64,000 nucleotides of DNA from DAOUMU01 sp034409055 (GTDB lineage Bacteria > Chloroflexota > Anaerolineae > 4572-78 > J111). How positions within the stretch are numbered: the stretch's first letter is position 1; every line of letters starts with the position of its first letter. The translations under genes and the position numbers were made by a program. The DNA lies in contig DAOUMU010000381.1 in the NCBI GenBank assembly GCA_034409055.1, positions 1-64,000 on the forward strand, given 5' to 3'. Positions 34,195-42,869 of this stretch are shown piece after piece. The notes under the pieces are model-generated. The model was not told the origin of the DNA, did no database searches, and saw only the letters and a program-made list of their open reading frames with translations.

Positions 34195-35766
34195 TCATCC
34201 CCCCAATAAATATCTAATAATCAGCCTGTGAATCACCTGCTCTACGGGGGCTTTGTCATCGGTGAAAACAGGATCATCCGCATCCGGGTGGAATTCCCAG
34301 ATACGGGCGCCCAGAGCACGGTTGGCCACGACCCGCAGCAACGGCTGCTGAAGTTGAGTAACGTTAAAGGCAAAGTTCTCAATTCGAGTCGGTTGCTTGG
34401 TGGCCACGACCAGGCTGTTGCCCAATGAGCTACCGTAATCGGGGATATCGATCACGTATACGTTGGGAAAGACGGTGTACATGGTCGTCCCCAAGACCTC
34501 TACCAGGCTATAATCGGTGATGGTACGACCGGCGTTAATAGCTACCACCCCATCCTGATTGAGATGGTCGTAAATTTCCTGAAAAAATTCTTGCGTGGTC
34601 AGGTGAAACGGAATGTAGGGAGGCCGATAGGCATCCACTGCGACCACATCGTAAGTCTTATCGGTGCGAGTCAAAAAATAGCGTCCGTCCTGGGCATGTA
34701 AGGTTAAGTTGGGTTCGTTCATATCGAACCAGCGGCGGCCCACGTCTACGATACCAGGGTCAATTTCTACCCCGTCGATGGGGATAGGACCGTAAATATG
34801 ACTGTAGGCTTTGGAGATGGTCCCGGCGGCAGAGCCAATCAGGAGCAGGCTCTCGACATCCCTTTCGGCAAAGGGCGGATTGTTAAAATAGGGTACGATC
34901 AAAAAATAATCCCATACCCCATCCACCAGGGGGTAATCGTAATAATTGGGGTTGTAAATAGAATGAATACCCTGGCCCTCGTTCAATTGGAGGGCCCGCC
35001 AGCTTCCCCCTTGCTCATCACTGTGTTCGATGACCTGGATATAGTTGTAGCTAGACTCGGTTTCGTAAACCAGGCCAGGCGTAGGCTTAACAGGACCGGT
35101 CGACCACAGCAGATTCATGCCGACCAGCACGATGGGCATGACTATATAGACCAAAGCGCGCCTGGGGTGGGTCAGAAACAAGCCCCCCAGGCTGACAATC
35201 AGCAAGGTCAATGAAAAGACAAAGAAGGTCAACCGGGTGCCGATGGTCGGAATGAGCAAAAGCACCGGTAAAAACGTCCCCAGCAGACTGCCCAGCGTGC
35301 TCAGGGCATAAATAGAGCCAGCCGTGTGACCACCGTGTTGCACATCGCTCAAAGCCAGGCGGATGGCAAAGGGGGATACAGTGCCTAATAAGGTAATGGG
35401 CAGGCTAAACAGCACCAATACCCCGATCAGCGAACCGGCCAAAATTCCCACGTGATAATCGGCAAAACCCTGTACCGACCAACGTAGTACCGGCGCCGAG
35501 ATAAAAGGAACGACCCCCACCAGAAAAGCCCCCCAGGCAGTAATTTGAAAGAGGGTGCTAGGGCGCGGGTCTCTATCGGCCCAGCGTCCCCCAATGAAGT
35601 AACCGGCGGTCAGATAAAGTAACATCAGGCCAATAATGGCGGCCCAGATAACCAGCGAGTTGCCAAAAAACGGATCCAGCAAACGGCTGGCCGATAGTTC
35701 CACCCCCAGCGTGGTCATGCCCGAAACGAAGACCGTTAATAACAAATATCCATTTCGTTTTTGCAA
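34195..35766 (-). CDS. Fused membrane transporter / spermidine-synthase-like protein
   Basis: A 523-residue protein. The N-terminal half has about seven hydrophobic spans resembling an MFS or SpeE-associated membrane domain (GVELSASRLLDPFFGNSL, YLTAGYFIGGRWADRDPRP, GTVSPFAIRLAL). The C-terminal half is a Rossmann methyltransferase fold of the polyamine-synthase type (LLIGSAAGTISKAY, PIDGVEIDPGIVDVGRRWF, YDVVAVDAYRPPYIPFHLTT). The membrane domain and the unusual DAYRPP motif argue against a standard spermidine synthase. Substrate unknown. Confidence 0.9.
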   Translation of the reverse strand: MQKRNGYLLLTVFVSGMTTLGVELSASRLLDPFFGNSLVIWAAIIGLMLLYLTAGYFIGGRWADRDPRPSTLFQITAWGAFLVGVVPFISAPVLRWSVQGFADYHVGILAGSLIGVLVLFSLPITLLGTVSPFAIRLALSDVQHGGHTAGSIYALSTLGSLLGTFLPVLLLIPTIGTRLTFFVFSLTLLIVSLGGLFLTHPRRALVYIVMPIVLVGMNLLWSTGPVKPTPGLVYETESSYNYIQVIEHSDEQGGSWRALQLNEGQGIHSIYNPNYYDYPLVDGVWDYFLIVPYFNNPPFAERDVESLLLIGSAAGTISKAYSHIYGPIPIDGVEIDPGIVDVGRRWFDMNEPNLTLHAQDGRYFLTRTDKTYDVVAVDAYRPPYIPFHLTTQEFFQEIYDHLNQDGVVAINAGRTITDYSLVEVLGTTMYTVFPNVYVIDIPDYGSSLGNSLVVATKQPTRIENFAFNVTQLQQPLLRVVANRALGARIWEFHPDADDPVFTDDKAPVEQVIHRLIIRYLLGG

Positions 35767-35830
35767 CGAGTGACTCCTTTATTTACACCTTCCTACTAGT
35801 TTCTCAGAAAAAGATTTTGGATCCAGGGTC

Positions 35831-35887
35831 GGAGTCGAGGCTTCAGCCGGTCAGAGTCGGGTCAAAACCGGCTAAAGCCTCGACTCC
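35831..35887. repeat. Palindromic repeat, GAGTCGAGGCTTCAGCCGG family
   Basis: Arm ggagtcgaggcttcagccgg pairs with ccggctaaagcctcgactcc across about 17 bases. A close relative lies at 49352-49408 and a fragment near 31346-31364. Confidence 0.85.
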
Positions 35888-35944
35888 GCTCAAAAACACA
35901 CAGTGCTGTGCATTGTCTGAATGTCTATAACAGGCTGTCGGAGA

Positions 35945-36015
35945 AGTAGCAGAGGCATCCCCCTGCCTCTACGAGGACGGCATAGGGATGCCATCCCTAC
36001 TTTTCCGACAAGCTG
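35945..36015. repeat. Dispersed GGCATCCC/GGGATGCC repeat
   Basis: Contains aggcatccccctgcctctac and ggcatagggatgcc in the convergent gap between the transporter and sigma-factor genes. Member of the same family as the arrays at 14961 and 61157. Confidence 0.7.
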
Positions 36016-36019
36016 CTAG

Positions 36020-36103
36020 TAGTACCCAAGGGGCATAGACGACGAAGAATCTCCTATTGCGCCAGCGAAGAGACTCTTCGGCTTCGCTTCGCTATACCTC
36101 AGA
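36020..36103. repeat. Dispersed repeat, diverged TGTCATTC...GAATGACA family
   Basis: Contains gacgaagaatctcc, gagactcttcggcttcgcttcg and cagagtgaca. It is a degraded relative of the elements at 20803 and 59766. Confidence 0.6.
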
Positions 36104-36171
36104 GTGACAAGGTGAATAGTTACTGCTGATTATAGCGAGGAAAAAAGGGGTTGGCAATCAGGTTAACCTTG

Positions 36172-36205
36172 AGAAATAAAAAAGAGCTACCGTTAAAAGG
36201 TAGCC
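36172..36205 (-). terminator. Rho-independent terminator of the sigma-factor gene
   Basis: Read on the minus strand: GCTACC, a 7-base loop, GGTAGC and then TCTTTTTT. It lies about 95 bases past the sigma gene stop. Confidence 0.75.
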
Positions 36206-36228
36206 CCTGTACAGCCATTGACAATTAT

Positions 36229-36292
36229 GTAGGGCAAGTTGCTAACTTGCTCCTAGCACTGTGGACAAGTTAGCAACTCGTCCTACATAATA
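36229..36292. repeat. Palindromic repeat with GGCAAGTTGCTAACTTG arms
   Basis: Arm tagggcaagttgctaacttg and the reverse caagttagcaactcgtccta flank a short loop. A related, more degenerate version (gcaatttgctaaattgc then gcaagttggcaactta) lies at about 14000-14042 after tpiA. Confidence 0.75.
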
Positions 36293-36297
36293 TAAAC

Positions 36298-37518
36298 TTA
36301 CCCCAGGTAATCGCGTAGTTGGCGGCTGCGGCGGGGATGGCGCAGTTTGCGCAAGGCTTGTCCCTCAATTTGGCGAATACGCTCGCGAGTGAGGCCAAAC
36401 TTTTTACCCACTTCTTCCAGCGTATAGCTGCGGCCATTTTGCAGACCAAAGCGCAAGCGTAAAATACGGGCTTCGCGAGGGGTGAGGGTGCTCAGTACAT
36501 CTTCCAACTTTTCCTGCAGCAAGCGATGGTAGGCGGCGTCAGGAGGGGTGGGTGCATCTTCGTCTTCAATGAAGTTTCCTAGCTCGCTGTCTTCTTCTTC
36601 GCCCACAGGACGTTCCAAAGAAACCGGATGGCGACTGACGCGGAGCATCCAGCGTACTTTTGAGGGTTCCAGATCCATATGGTCGGCCAACTCTTCGGGG
36701 GTTGGTTTGCGTCCCCAGACCTGCTCAAGATGACGAGAAATTTGATGCAACTTGCGGATGCGGTCACTCATATGAACCGGTACTCGAATGGTGCGGCCTT
36801 GATCAGCCAAGGCCCGGGTGATAGCCTGTCGAATCCACCAGGTTGCATAGGTGCTAAACTTGTAACCGCGCCGGTAATCAAACTTTTCAACTGCTTTCAT
36901 CAGGCCCAGGTTACCTTCTTGAATTAAATCTGAAAAGGGTACACCCTGCCCCATATATTTTTTGGCAATACTGACCACCAGGCGCGTATTGGCTTTTATC
37001 AAGTGATCGCGGGATTTCTCACCGTCACGGATATAACGGCGTAATTTGAGCTTTTCGTCTTCATCACTGTGTCTATTTTTGTTCAGTTTCTTTTGGGCTC
37101 TGCGACCATTTTCTAAACTTTTGGCCAGCATAATCTCTTCAGAGGGGGTTAAGAGGGGGACTCGAGCCATTTCCTTAAGATAAAGGCTGATGGTATCATC
37201 AGCAGCGATTCCACTTAAATCAAAGGGATCAACAGGGGGAAGAGGGATATCGTTAGGAGATTGTTCTTTGAGGCGTTTCTCTTCCTCGGCTTCTTCAACA
37301 TCGGCATAAACTTCTATGCCCTGATTAATCAGTTGGATGAAAATTTCTTCCAACTGAGCCATATTATCTTCTGCCTCGGGAAAAGCAGCTAACAGGTCGT
37401 CGGTAATAAGATAGCCGCGACTGGCGGCTTTGTTCATTAACTCATCCAAGACATTAGTTTCTTTTGCTTCAAACATTTCAGTGTCTTCTGAACTTTCAAT
37501 GATATCTTGTACAATCAT
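36298..37518 (-). CDS. rpoD: Primary-type RNA polymerase sigma-70 factor
   Basis: A 406-residue sigma factor from ATG 37518 (GAGGTG directly upstream favours it over 37536). Region 1.1 is short and acidic. Region 1.2 starts DTISLYLKEMARVPLLT. Region 2 has the core-binding and -10 recognition residues (FSDLIQEGNLGLMKAVEKFD, YRRGYKFSTYATWWIRQAIT). Region 4 carries TLTPREARILRLRFGL and the -35 helix TLEEVGKKFGLTRERIRQIE. It matches RpoD/SigA and the -35/-10 consensus promoters seen in this window. It may be one of several paralogues. Confidence 0.95.
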   Translation of the reverse strand: MIVQDIIESSEDTEMFEAKETNVLDELMNKAASRGYLITDDLLAAFPEAEDNMAQLEEIFIQLINQGIEVYADVEEAEEEKRLKEQSPNDIPLPPVDPFDLSGIAADDTISLYLKEMARVPLLTPSEEIMLAKSLENGRRAQKKLNKNRHSDEDEKLKLRRYIRDGEKSRDHLIKANTRLVVSIAKKYMGQGVPFSDLIQEGNLGLMKAVEKFDYRRGYKFSTYATWWIRQAITRALADQGRTIRVPVHMSDRIRKLHQISRHLEQVWGRKPTPEELADHMDLEPSKVRWMLRVSRHPVSLERPVGEEEDSELGNFIEDEDAPTPPDAAYHRLLQEKLEDVLSTLTPREARILRLRFGLQNGRSYTLEEVGKKFGLTRERIRQIEGQALRKLRHPRRSRQLRDYLG

Positions 37519-38362
37519 TTTCACCTCAAACCTCACCCATGTAGGTCAACTTTTTCGGTGTGAATGTTTTTGTCATAAAGTTATTGAAGCTCTGGTAACA
37601 GGAACAAAATGTCTGCTAAAAGAATAGTTATGCAAACAGAGAGGTGCTTTACAAATTAGCTTCAGTTTGTTCTATAACTGAGTGGAAAAAACTATTAAGA
37701 AGAAGTCAGATTTTGAAGATAATTAACCAAGCAAAAATTCTTCCCTGGCTTCTTGAGTGCTTTAACCTTAGCAGATTTATACTATTTAGAACACTCCTAA
37801 CTGGAATGCGTCGGTATTATATCATAGGCTAAAAGTCATGTCAACCCCCTTTTTGTGACAAACCTGGTAAATAGTTGGCAAAATTGACCGGTTTTAATCT
37901 GTTGGGGCTATGCCTGGTTCTTTTCTTGTTGTTATGTTTACTTTTTTAATGGGAGAGATGTCCTACCTCTTTTGTACTTGTCATAATATCTTTTACTTGC
38001 CATAACGCATGAAGGGTGATATAATGAATATGTCAAGTTGACATCGCATAGACCTACATATGGTGGTGATCTTTGATTAACGTCTGTAATGAGCACTGCC
38101 CCAAGGGAGTTGTAGTTGTTTAACGGTCAATGTCTGCTGCTATTTGTTTGATTTGATAAAGTTACATTATTTTTATGGATAACTCAATTTTTAATCAAGC
38201 AGCTAACACAGCATTGGCCGGGTCAAGCATGGGCGATGGCGGGGATGGGGTCTGATTGGATGGCTTTATGTTTTTATATTGGCCAGACGAAAAGGACGCT
38301 AGCAACCCATCCCCGCTATCTAGCTCAATATTAACAGGGTCACCCCTCCAACAGCCCTGGCC
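37519..38362. other. Long AT-rich intergenic region
   Basis: About 840 bases between the divergent sigma-factor and surface-protein genes. No credible ORF. It contains a strong promoter at 37997-38025 and an inverted repeat gcggggatggggt/acccatccccgc (about 38238-38320). The leader between the promoter and the next ATG is about 330 bases and could hold a structured RNA, but I could not define one. Confidence 0.6.
37997..38025 (+). promoter_or_regulatory. Strong sigma-70-like promoter
   Basis: TTGCCA (37997-38002), exactly 17 bases, then consensus TATAAT (38020-38025). It drives rightward transcription toward the surface-protein genes at 38363. Confidence 0.7.
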
Positions 38363-39088
38363 ATGAATGGAATCAAAAAAGAAATTGTCGCCATCACTAA
38401 CCAGCAATGGACGATGCTAATCTCACTGGCAGTGTTGGTAAACATGGTCGTATTAGGTGGGTTGGTCTGGCTGCTGGCCACCCAATCACCGGTTGGTTTT
38501 CAAAGGGTACTGGCCCAAGCTCCCGCCACACGCACCCCTTTCCCGACTTTTACTCCGACTCCGACTAACCTTCCCCCGCCTACTCCTGTCAGCACCTATG
38601 TCCCCACCTGGACGCCCACCATTACCTTGACTCCCGTGCCGACCGATACGCCTACGCCCACTAAAACTCCCATTCGAGCCACTCCTGTCCCAATCCCGAC
38701 CAATACGCCCACCCCTGAGTTTGATTATATAGGCACCGTTCGTCAATTAACCCCCTGTGAAAACGAGGGTAAGCATCATATTTTCGTTTACGTACGTGAT
38801 CAAGCCGGGAATGGTATGCCCGGGGTCAAAGTCAGAGTATTTTGGCAAGGAGGCAGTGGTGGCGAAGCGATTCTCACCACCGGCACCAAAATAGAGGACC
38901 CCGGTCTAACAGATTTTGCTATGTTCAAGGGAAGTTACCTTGTTGAAGTGATGGACGGTCTGAGCCAGGTGGTGGGCCCTGTCAGCCCTGATATTCCGCG
39001 CAACGAATTGTGTCCCGGAACTGGCAATTCTGAGGCTAACTCGCTCTACCACTACTCCTTTGAAGTGATTTTTACCAAGGTTCGTTAG
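38363..39088 (+). CDS. Membrane-anchored Thr/Pro-rich surface protein
   Basis: A 241-residue protein. An N-terminal span (about 17-40, LISLAVLVNMVVLGGLVWLL) leads to a Thr/Pro-rich extracellular stalk (about 52-125, TPTP, TDTPTPTKTP repeats). A compact C-terminal domain (about 125-241) with Cys in LTPCENEG and ELCPGTG probably forms a beta sandwich (HIFVYVRDQAGNGMPGVKVR). It resembles carboxypeptidase-regulatory or Ig-like modules. The next gene is 11 bases away and has a similar plan. Confidence 0.8.
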   Translation: MNGIKKEIVAITNQQWTMLISLAVLVNMVVLGGLVWLLATQSPVGFQRVLAQAPATRTPFPTFTPTPTNLPPPTPVSTYVPTWTPTITLTPVPTDTPTPTKTPIRATPVPIPTNTPTPEFDYIGTVRQLTPCENEGKHHIFVYVRDQAGNGMPGVKVRVFWQGGSGGEAILTTGTKIEDPGLTDFAMFKGSYLVEVMDGLSQVVGPVSPDIPRNELCPGTGNSEANSLYHYSFEVIFTKVR

Positions 39089-39099
39089 AGGGCTGATCG

Positions 39100-40914
39100 A
39101 TGTCGAATTGGAAGCCCTGGCAACTTATCTTTTTAGGATATTTATTGTTTCTTAACGCTTTCATCTTTGGGGCCCTGGCCTTTTTCTTTTTTTACAACGC
39201 CCCCTGGAAATTACTTCAGCCCACCCCTATGGCCAACCTGCCATCTGACTCCCTCACCCCGGTCAGCTATACCACCTTTACCGCCACCCCAGCCCTTGAA
39301 ACAACGCCTATGCCAAGCCAGGCTCTTGATCCTGGCCCCGGTATCGTCGAGGAAGACGAAATCGAAATCATTCCCACCTCTATTCCACCGGTTAACATCC
39401 CTCCTGCGCCCATACCGACCCAAGCAACATTGTCTCGATCTCCGACAACCATAGAGCAACAAGCAGTTACTGCCGCACAGTCACTGCCCACGGTTATCCA
39501 TACCCCATCCCCTATGGCCACTCCAACCAGCACACCACTACCGACAACCACTTCGACCAATACCCCCCTACCGACGGCGACGTCCACCCCTACGCCAACC
39601 AATACGCCTTCACCTACAGCCACCTCCACTGCCACTCCGACCGATACGCCTCCACCTACGGCTACCTCCACCCCGACTCATACCCCCACCCTGACCCCTT
39701 CATCCACGCCCACTCCGACCCGCACTCCCCGTCCTACGAACACGCCCACCCGCACCCCAACGCGTACGCCACGCCCTACGGCCACCCCTATGCCCAGCCC
39801 GACCCGCACGCCTCCTCCGACCACAACTCCTACCCGAATCCCAACCAGCCCCCCCCGACCCACATCTACCTCCACGCCTTTGCCTACGCCTACCCCCTCG
39901 CCAACAGCAACTGCTATGGCCGTGGCGGCTTTGTCTGTTAACGACACCTTTGAGGCTATTCCAAACAGGTCACCGGCCGAAGCAGACCAGCACCCGGCCA
40001 GTGCAGCCGGGTTGCTGAACGCTGTGCCCTTGACCAACGGGAGTATCGCCTTGAGTTGGGCCTCCGTAAACAATGCACTTCAATATCGCGTTTACAGCGA
40101 TATGGGTACAGGGTATGGGGTTTATATCTATAAAGCGCGTACCACTCAGCCGGCCTTTGTTGATAAAATATTAAAACCCGGTATGGCCTACAGCTATCGT
40201 ATCACCCGTTTGGAAGCAGGGCGGGAGATTGTGCTGGCCCAGACCAATGCCACCACCTTCGGTGATAGAATGACTGCTGGTGGCAGTTTAGCCGATCAGT
40301 CCCAGGTTTCAACCACGCGCGTTATACCTACTCCGACAGCTTTGCCTCCGGACACCGTGCTGTTGGGGTTGGTCAGTGACAACAACTTCACCGATAATTT
40401 CAACACCCTGACCATCGTCGGCGAGGTACGTAACGATTCAAACCTGGATGTGGGCCAAACCAATATTACGGTCACTTTTTACGATGCGACCGGCACTGTT
40501 ATTGGTACGGCTAACGGCGAAACAATGCTCGAGGTGATCCCCCCAGGCGAAACCTCCCCCTTCTTGATCACCCTCACCCGTCCTTCTGGTCTGACTTCTT
40601 ACAGTCTGCGGGCCGTGGCTCGTCCCGTGGTTCCAGAACTGAAGGCTCAGTTATCTGTGGTTGAGGTCAGGCGGTATGAAGATGAGGCCGGTTTCTTTCA
40701 CGTTAAAGGGGTCATTGAAAATGTAGGAAATAGGGTGGCGAAACGCACCAAAGTAGCGGCGGTTATCTATGGGCGGGATGGTAGCGTCATCAATGTTGGC
40801 TTTGTCTACGTTAATCCCCCCAGCCTGGCGCCTGGTGAGCAAGCCACGTATGATGTGATCTTCACCTATTATCCCAGGTATTTAACCCAGACCGTTATCC
40901 CTTTTGAAGAGTAA
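39100..40914 (+). CDS. Membrane-anchored Thr/Pro-rich protein with FxLYD-like C-terminus
   Basis: A 604-residue protein: membrane span at about 7-30, a very long Thr/Pro/Ser stalk (about 130-268, tandem TPTxTP units), a fibronectin-III-like domain (about 300-390, SIALSWASVNNALQYRVY) and two beta domains of FxLYD type (TIVGEVRNDSNLDVGQTNIT; FFHVKGVIENVGNRVAKRTK). The plan suggests a cell-surface adhesin or scaffold. Forms an operon with the upstream surface protein. Stalk length could vary by repeat slippage. Confidence 0.82.
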   Translation: MSNWKPWQLIFLGYLLFLNAFIFGALAFFFFYNAPWKLLQPTPMANLPSDSLTPVSYTTFTATPALETTPMPSQALDPGPGIVEEDEIEIIPTSIPPVNIPPAPIPTQATLSRSPTTIEQQAVTAAQSLPTVIHTPSPMATPTSTPLPTTTSTNTPLPTATSTPTPTNTPSPTATSTATPTDTPPPTATSTPTHTPTLTPSSTPTPTRTPRPTNTPTRTPTRTPRPTATPMPSPTRTPPPTTTPTRIPTSPPRPTSTSTPLPTPTPSPTATAMAVAALSVNDTFEAIPNRSPAEADQHPASAAGLLNAVPLTNGSIALSWASVNNALQYRVYSDMGTGYGVYIYKARTTQPAFVDKILKPGMAYSYRITRLEAGREIVLAQTNATTFGDRMTAGGSLADQSQVSTTRVIPTPTALPPDTVLLGLVSDNNFTDNFNTLTIVGEVRNDSNLDVGQTNITVTFYDATGTVIGTANGETMLEVIPPGETSPFLITLTRPSGLTSYSLRAVARPVVPELKAQLSVVEVRRYEDEAGFFHVKGVIENVGNRVAKRTKVAAVIYGRDGSVINVGFVYVNPPSLAPGEQATYDVIFTYYPRYLTQTVIPFEE

Positions 40915-40951
40915 ACGCTGACCAGCATCCCATATCGCCAGTTTAAAGAGT

Positions 40952-40977
40952 AAAACCCCACCAGGCAGTGGGGTTTT
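40952..40977. terminator. Bidirectional terminator
   Basis: AAAACCCCAC and GTGGGGTTTT arms with a 6-base loop. T-runs face both the surface-protein operon and the minus-strand pilin gene. Confidence 0.85.
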
Positions 40978-41034
40978 ATGATGATAAAAAATAATTGGAT
41001 TTGGATAGCTAATGGATAAAAAAGATTAACGATA

Positions 41035-41181
41035 TTAGAGGTTACTAACGATGTTGCTGAAGACGTTACCAACAACCGGGCCAAGCAGGAGCAGAATAGC
41101 GATCACAACAATGGCTACCAGAACCAGGATCAAAGCGTATTCTACCAAACCTTGACCTTCTTCACGCGGTAGAAATAACAC
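41035..41181 (-). CDS. Flp/Fap-type pilin subunit
   Basis: A 48-residue protein with GTG start and AAGGAGG about 6 bases upstream. It reads MLFLPREEGQGLVEYALILV and then a hydrophobic helix ending LLGPVVGNVFSNIVSNL. The conserved G-Q-G-L-V-E-Y-A-L-I block is the prepilin peptidase site and core of Flp pilins; cleavage would follow the second Gly, leaving LVEYAL. It is too short for most gene callers. No tad secretion genes are nearby, so assembly factors must be elsewhere. Confidence 0.88.
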   Translation of the reverse strand: MLFLPREEGQGLVEYALILVLVAIVVIAILLLLGPVVGNVFSNIVSNL

Positions 41182-41296
41182 GGCACAACCTCCTTTCTAC
41201 AAAGAATATCAGCTTGATTGCTGACTTACTTACACCATACCGGACAAAGGCCATTTTCTCAATAGGATATGGGTACCAGCCAAAAATTAATGGTAG

Positions 41297-41605
41297 TTAA
41301 CCGACCAAATCTGTCAGGTCTTTCTCGCGCAGCATACGGCGACGCCACCTGCCAATCATCGGCACAATGAAAGGCAGCAAGCGCATCGAATAATAAGGCG
41401 GCAGAATAGGTAGCCCCAGCAAATCGCCAAAACTGATGAGCACAAAGAGATGTTCCAGATCTGCCCGCTGCTTGCGGAGTTCCTTTTCCATCTCGAAGTA
41501 AGTCATACCATAGAAGAAATCCCGCAGCCATTGGTCAAGGGCACGCCATCGCTCTCGTAGTTTAGTGAATCGAGAAGTGTTCGGCCTTTGTCGTTCGGAC
41601 GTCAC
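41297..41605 (-). CDS. Short protein, paralogue of the ArsA-operon partner
   Basis: A 102-residue protein (GTG start). The region LEHLFVLISFGDLLGLPILP followed by PYYSMRLLPFIVPMI and RMLREKDLTDLVG matches the 92-residue protein at 44879-45157 almost position by position. Hydrophobic helices of limited length and a basic RRRM segment suggest peripheral membrane attachment. The duplicate sits alone between the pilin gene and a divergent gene. No known family. Confidence 0.82.
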   Translation of the reverse strand: MTSERQRPNTSRFTKLRERWRALDQWLRDFFYGMTYFEMEKELRKQRADLEHLFVLISFGDLLGLPILPPYYSMRLLPFIVPMIGRWRRRMLREKDLTDLVG

Positions 41606-41692
41606 CTTAACGTCACCTCTGAATCTTTGACATGTTCCCAGCCTTTTGTTAGACTGGCATCATAATTTGCCGCCACCGTAAAGGAGGGAACG

Positions 41693-42373
41693 ATGCTAAC
41701 TCCAGAATACGTCGTGACAGGTTTGGGGCTGTTTCTGGCAGTCTGGTATCTCGTGGCCACTATTTACAATCGACGTTTTGGCCTGCGCACCTATCGTTGG
41801 TTGCAGCGCGGTTTAGGAACATTGGGCGATACCAAGAGCGTTCAAGCCGGTTGGATCGGCTCGTCCGGTTCAGGCGCTCGCATTGGTATCCAACGGGCCC
41901 ATGCGCCCTTTCGACGCCTGGAATTGGCCTATCTGCTCGAATCGCGCGAACTGGCCCCCCTCTGGCTGGCAGACGTGCTGCGCGGCAAACGCGACCAGTT
42001 CATCCTGCGAGGGACCCTGCGCCATAAGCGAGCCGGTGAGTTAGAAGTAGTACCGTCGGGCGATAGAGTACTCAAAACCATTCAGCGAGAGACAACATCA
42101 CCCTGGACTCTGGCGGACGGTCCTCACAACCTGGTCATTGCCCAACGCGGTCCGACCGGGCAACAGGCCGAATGGGTAGCTCCCTTTTTAGAAAGATACG
42201 GCCCCAACTTGAAACGTCTTTCCTGGGGGCCAAAAGATCCACATCTATTAATCGTCCTGCGGCTGACTGGTTTACAAGACGACGAAGCTGCCACCTTTTT
42301 CCAGAACATCCGCCTGGCTGCCGGAGGTCAACGGAGCGAAGAAGGAGAGGAGCGGAGGAGCGGAGGAGCGTAA
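41693..42373 (+). CDS. Hypothetical membrane-anchored protein
   Basis: A 226-residue protein with a strong ribosome binding site (GGAGG, about 6 bases before the ATG). One N-terminal span (VVTGLGLFLAVWYLVATIY), then a cytoplasmic-looking domain with no motif I recognise (RRLELAYLLESRELAPLWLA, LLIVLRLTGLQDDEAATFF). The C-terminus is a short Glu/Arg/Gly-rich tail. It converges on the ArsA operon and is divergent from the short-protein paralogue, so a role with that system is possible but unproven. Confidence 0.72.
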   Translation: MLTPEYVVTGLGLFLAVWYLVATIYNRRFGLRTYRWLQRGLGTLGDTKSVQAGWIGSSGSGARIGIQRAHAPFRRLELAYLLESRELAPLWLADVLRGKRDQFILRGTLRHKRAGELEVVPSGDRVLKTIQRETTSPWTLADGPHNLVIAQRGPTGQQAEWVAPFLERYGPNLKRLSWGPKDPHLLIVLRLTGLQDDEAATFFQNIRLAAGGQRSEEGEERRSGGA

Positions 42374-42383
42374 ATCTGTCAAG

Positions 42384-42866
42384 CTAATGACAGCGAATGT
42401 ACCTCGCCCCCTCAATCATTTCTTGAAAAGCCTCATTGGGAACACGCCCACTGAACTCCACCCTTAATTGTCGTTCTGTATGCGGGCAATAAAATTCCAG
42501 CCTGACGTAGGTTACAGACCAACGCTTGATAAAACCGCGCTTGCGCCGTTCCCAGGTGACTTTGGCCGGATGCCCGGCCACTGTGATCTCTGGAACCAAC
42601 GGTTCCTTACCTGAGCGGCCGGGTAGTTTAGCCGTCAGCCGCACCTCCATCGCCCAACGCCGCCCCGGGTCGTGGAGAATATACCAGCCATCTCCTGTAA
42701 CCACCCAGCGCCGCCCGTTGCGCTCGTGGCTGGCCGTAACCTCCGGGCGCCCCGCTCCCATTGAAATATCCCACGTTTTGGGTAAGGCCAGCGAGAGAAA
42801 GGTGGAGGGGCCAATTAAAACGTTACGGGCAGTAATTTCGTGATGAACCAGGTCGGTTCCTTTCAC
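42384..42866 (-). CDS. Hypothetical protein, last gene of the ArsA operon
   Basis: A 160-residue protein with GTG start 3 bases after the ArsA-like stop, so translationally linked. Predicted beta-rich (STFLSLALPKTWDIS, RWVVTGDGWYILHD, RWSVTYVRLEFYCPHTERQL) with a helical end (EAFQEMIEGARYIRCH). No membrane span or signal. Not recognised. Tight coupling suggests it works with the ATPase pair, for example as an adaptor. Confidence 0.75.
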   Translation of the reverse strand: MKGTDLVHHEITARNVLIGPSTFLSLALPKTWDISMGAGRPEVTASHERNGRRWVVTGDGWYILHDPGRRWAMEVRLTAKLPGRSGKEPLVPEITVAGHPAKVTWERRKRGFIKRWSVTYVRLEFYCPHTERQLRVEFSGRVPNEAFQEMIEGARYIRCH

Positions 42867-42869
42867 AAA

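Noticed and set aside
34195..35766. Ordinary spermidine synthase (speE)
   Set aside because: The N-terminal half is a multi-span membrane domain and the usual catalytic motifs are altered, so polyamine synthesis is not supported.
37644..37832. 62-codon open frame in the gap right of the sigma factor gene
   Set aside because: AT-rich intergenic sequence with no ribosome binding site; composition alone explains it.
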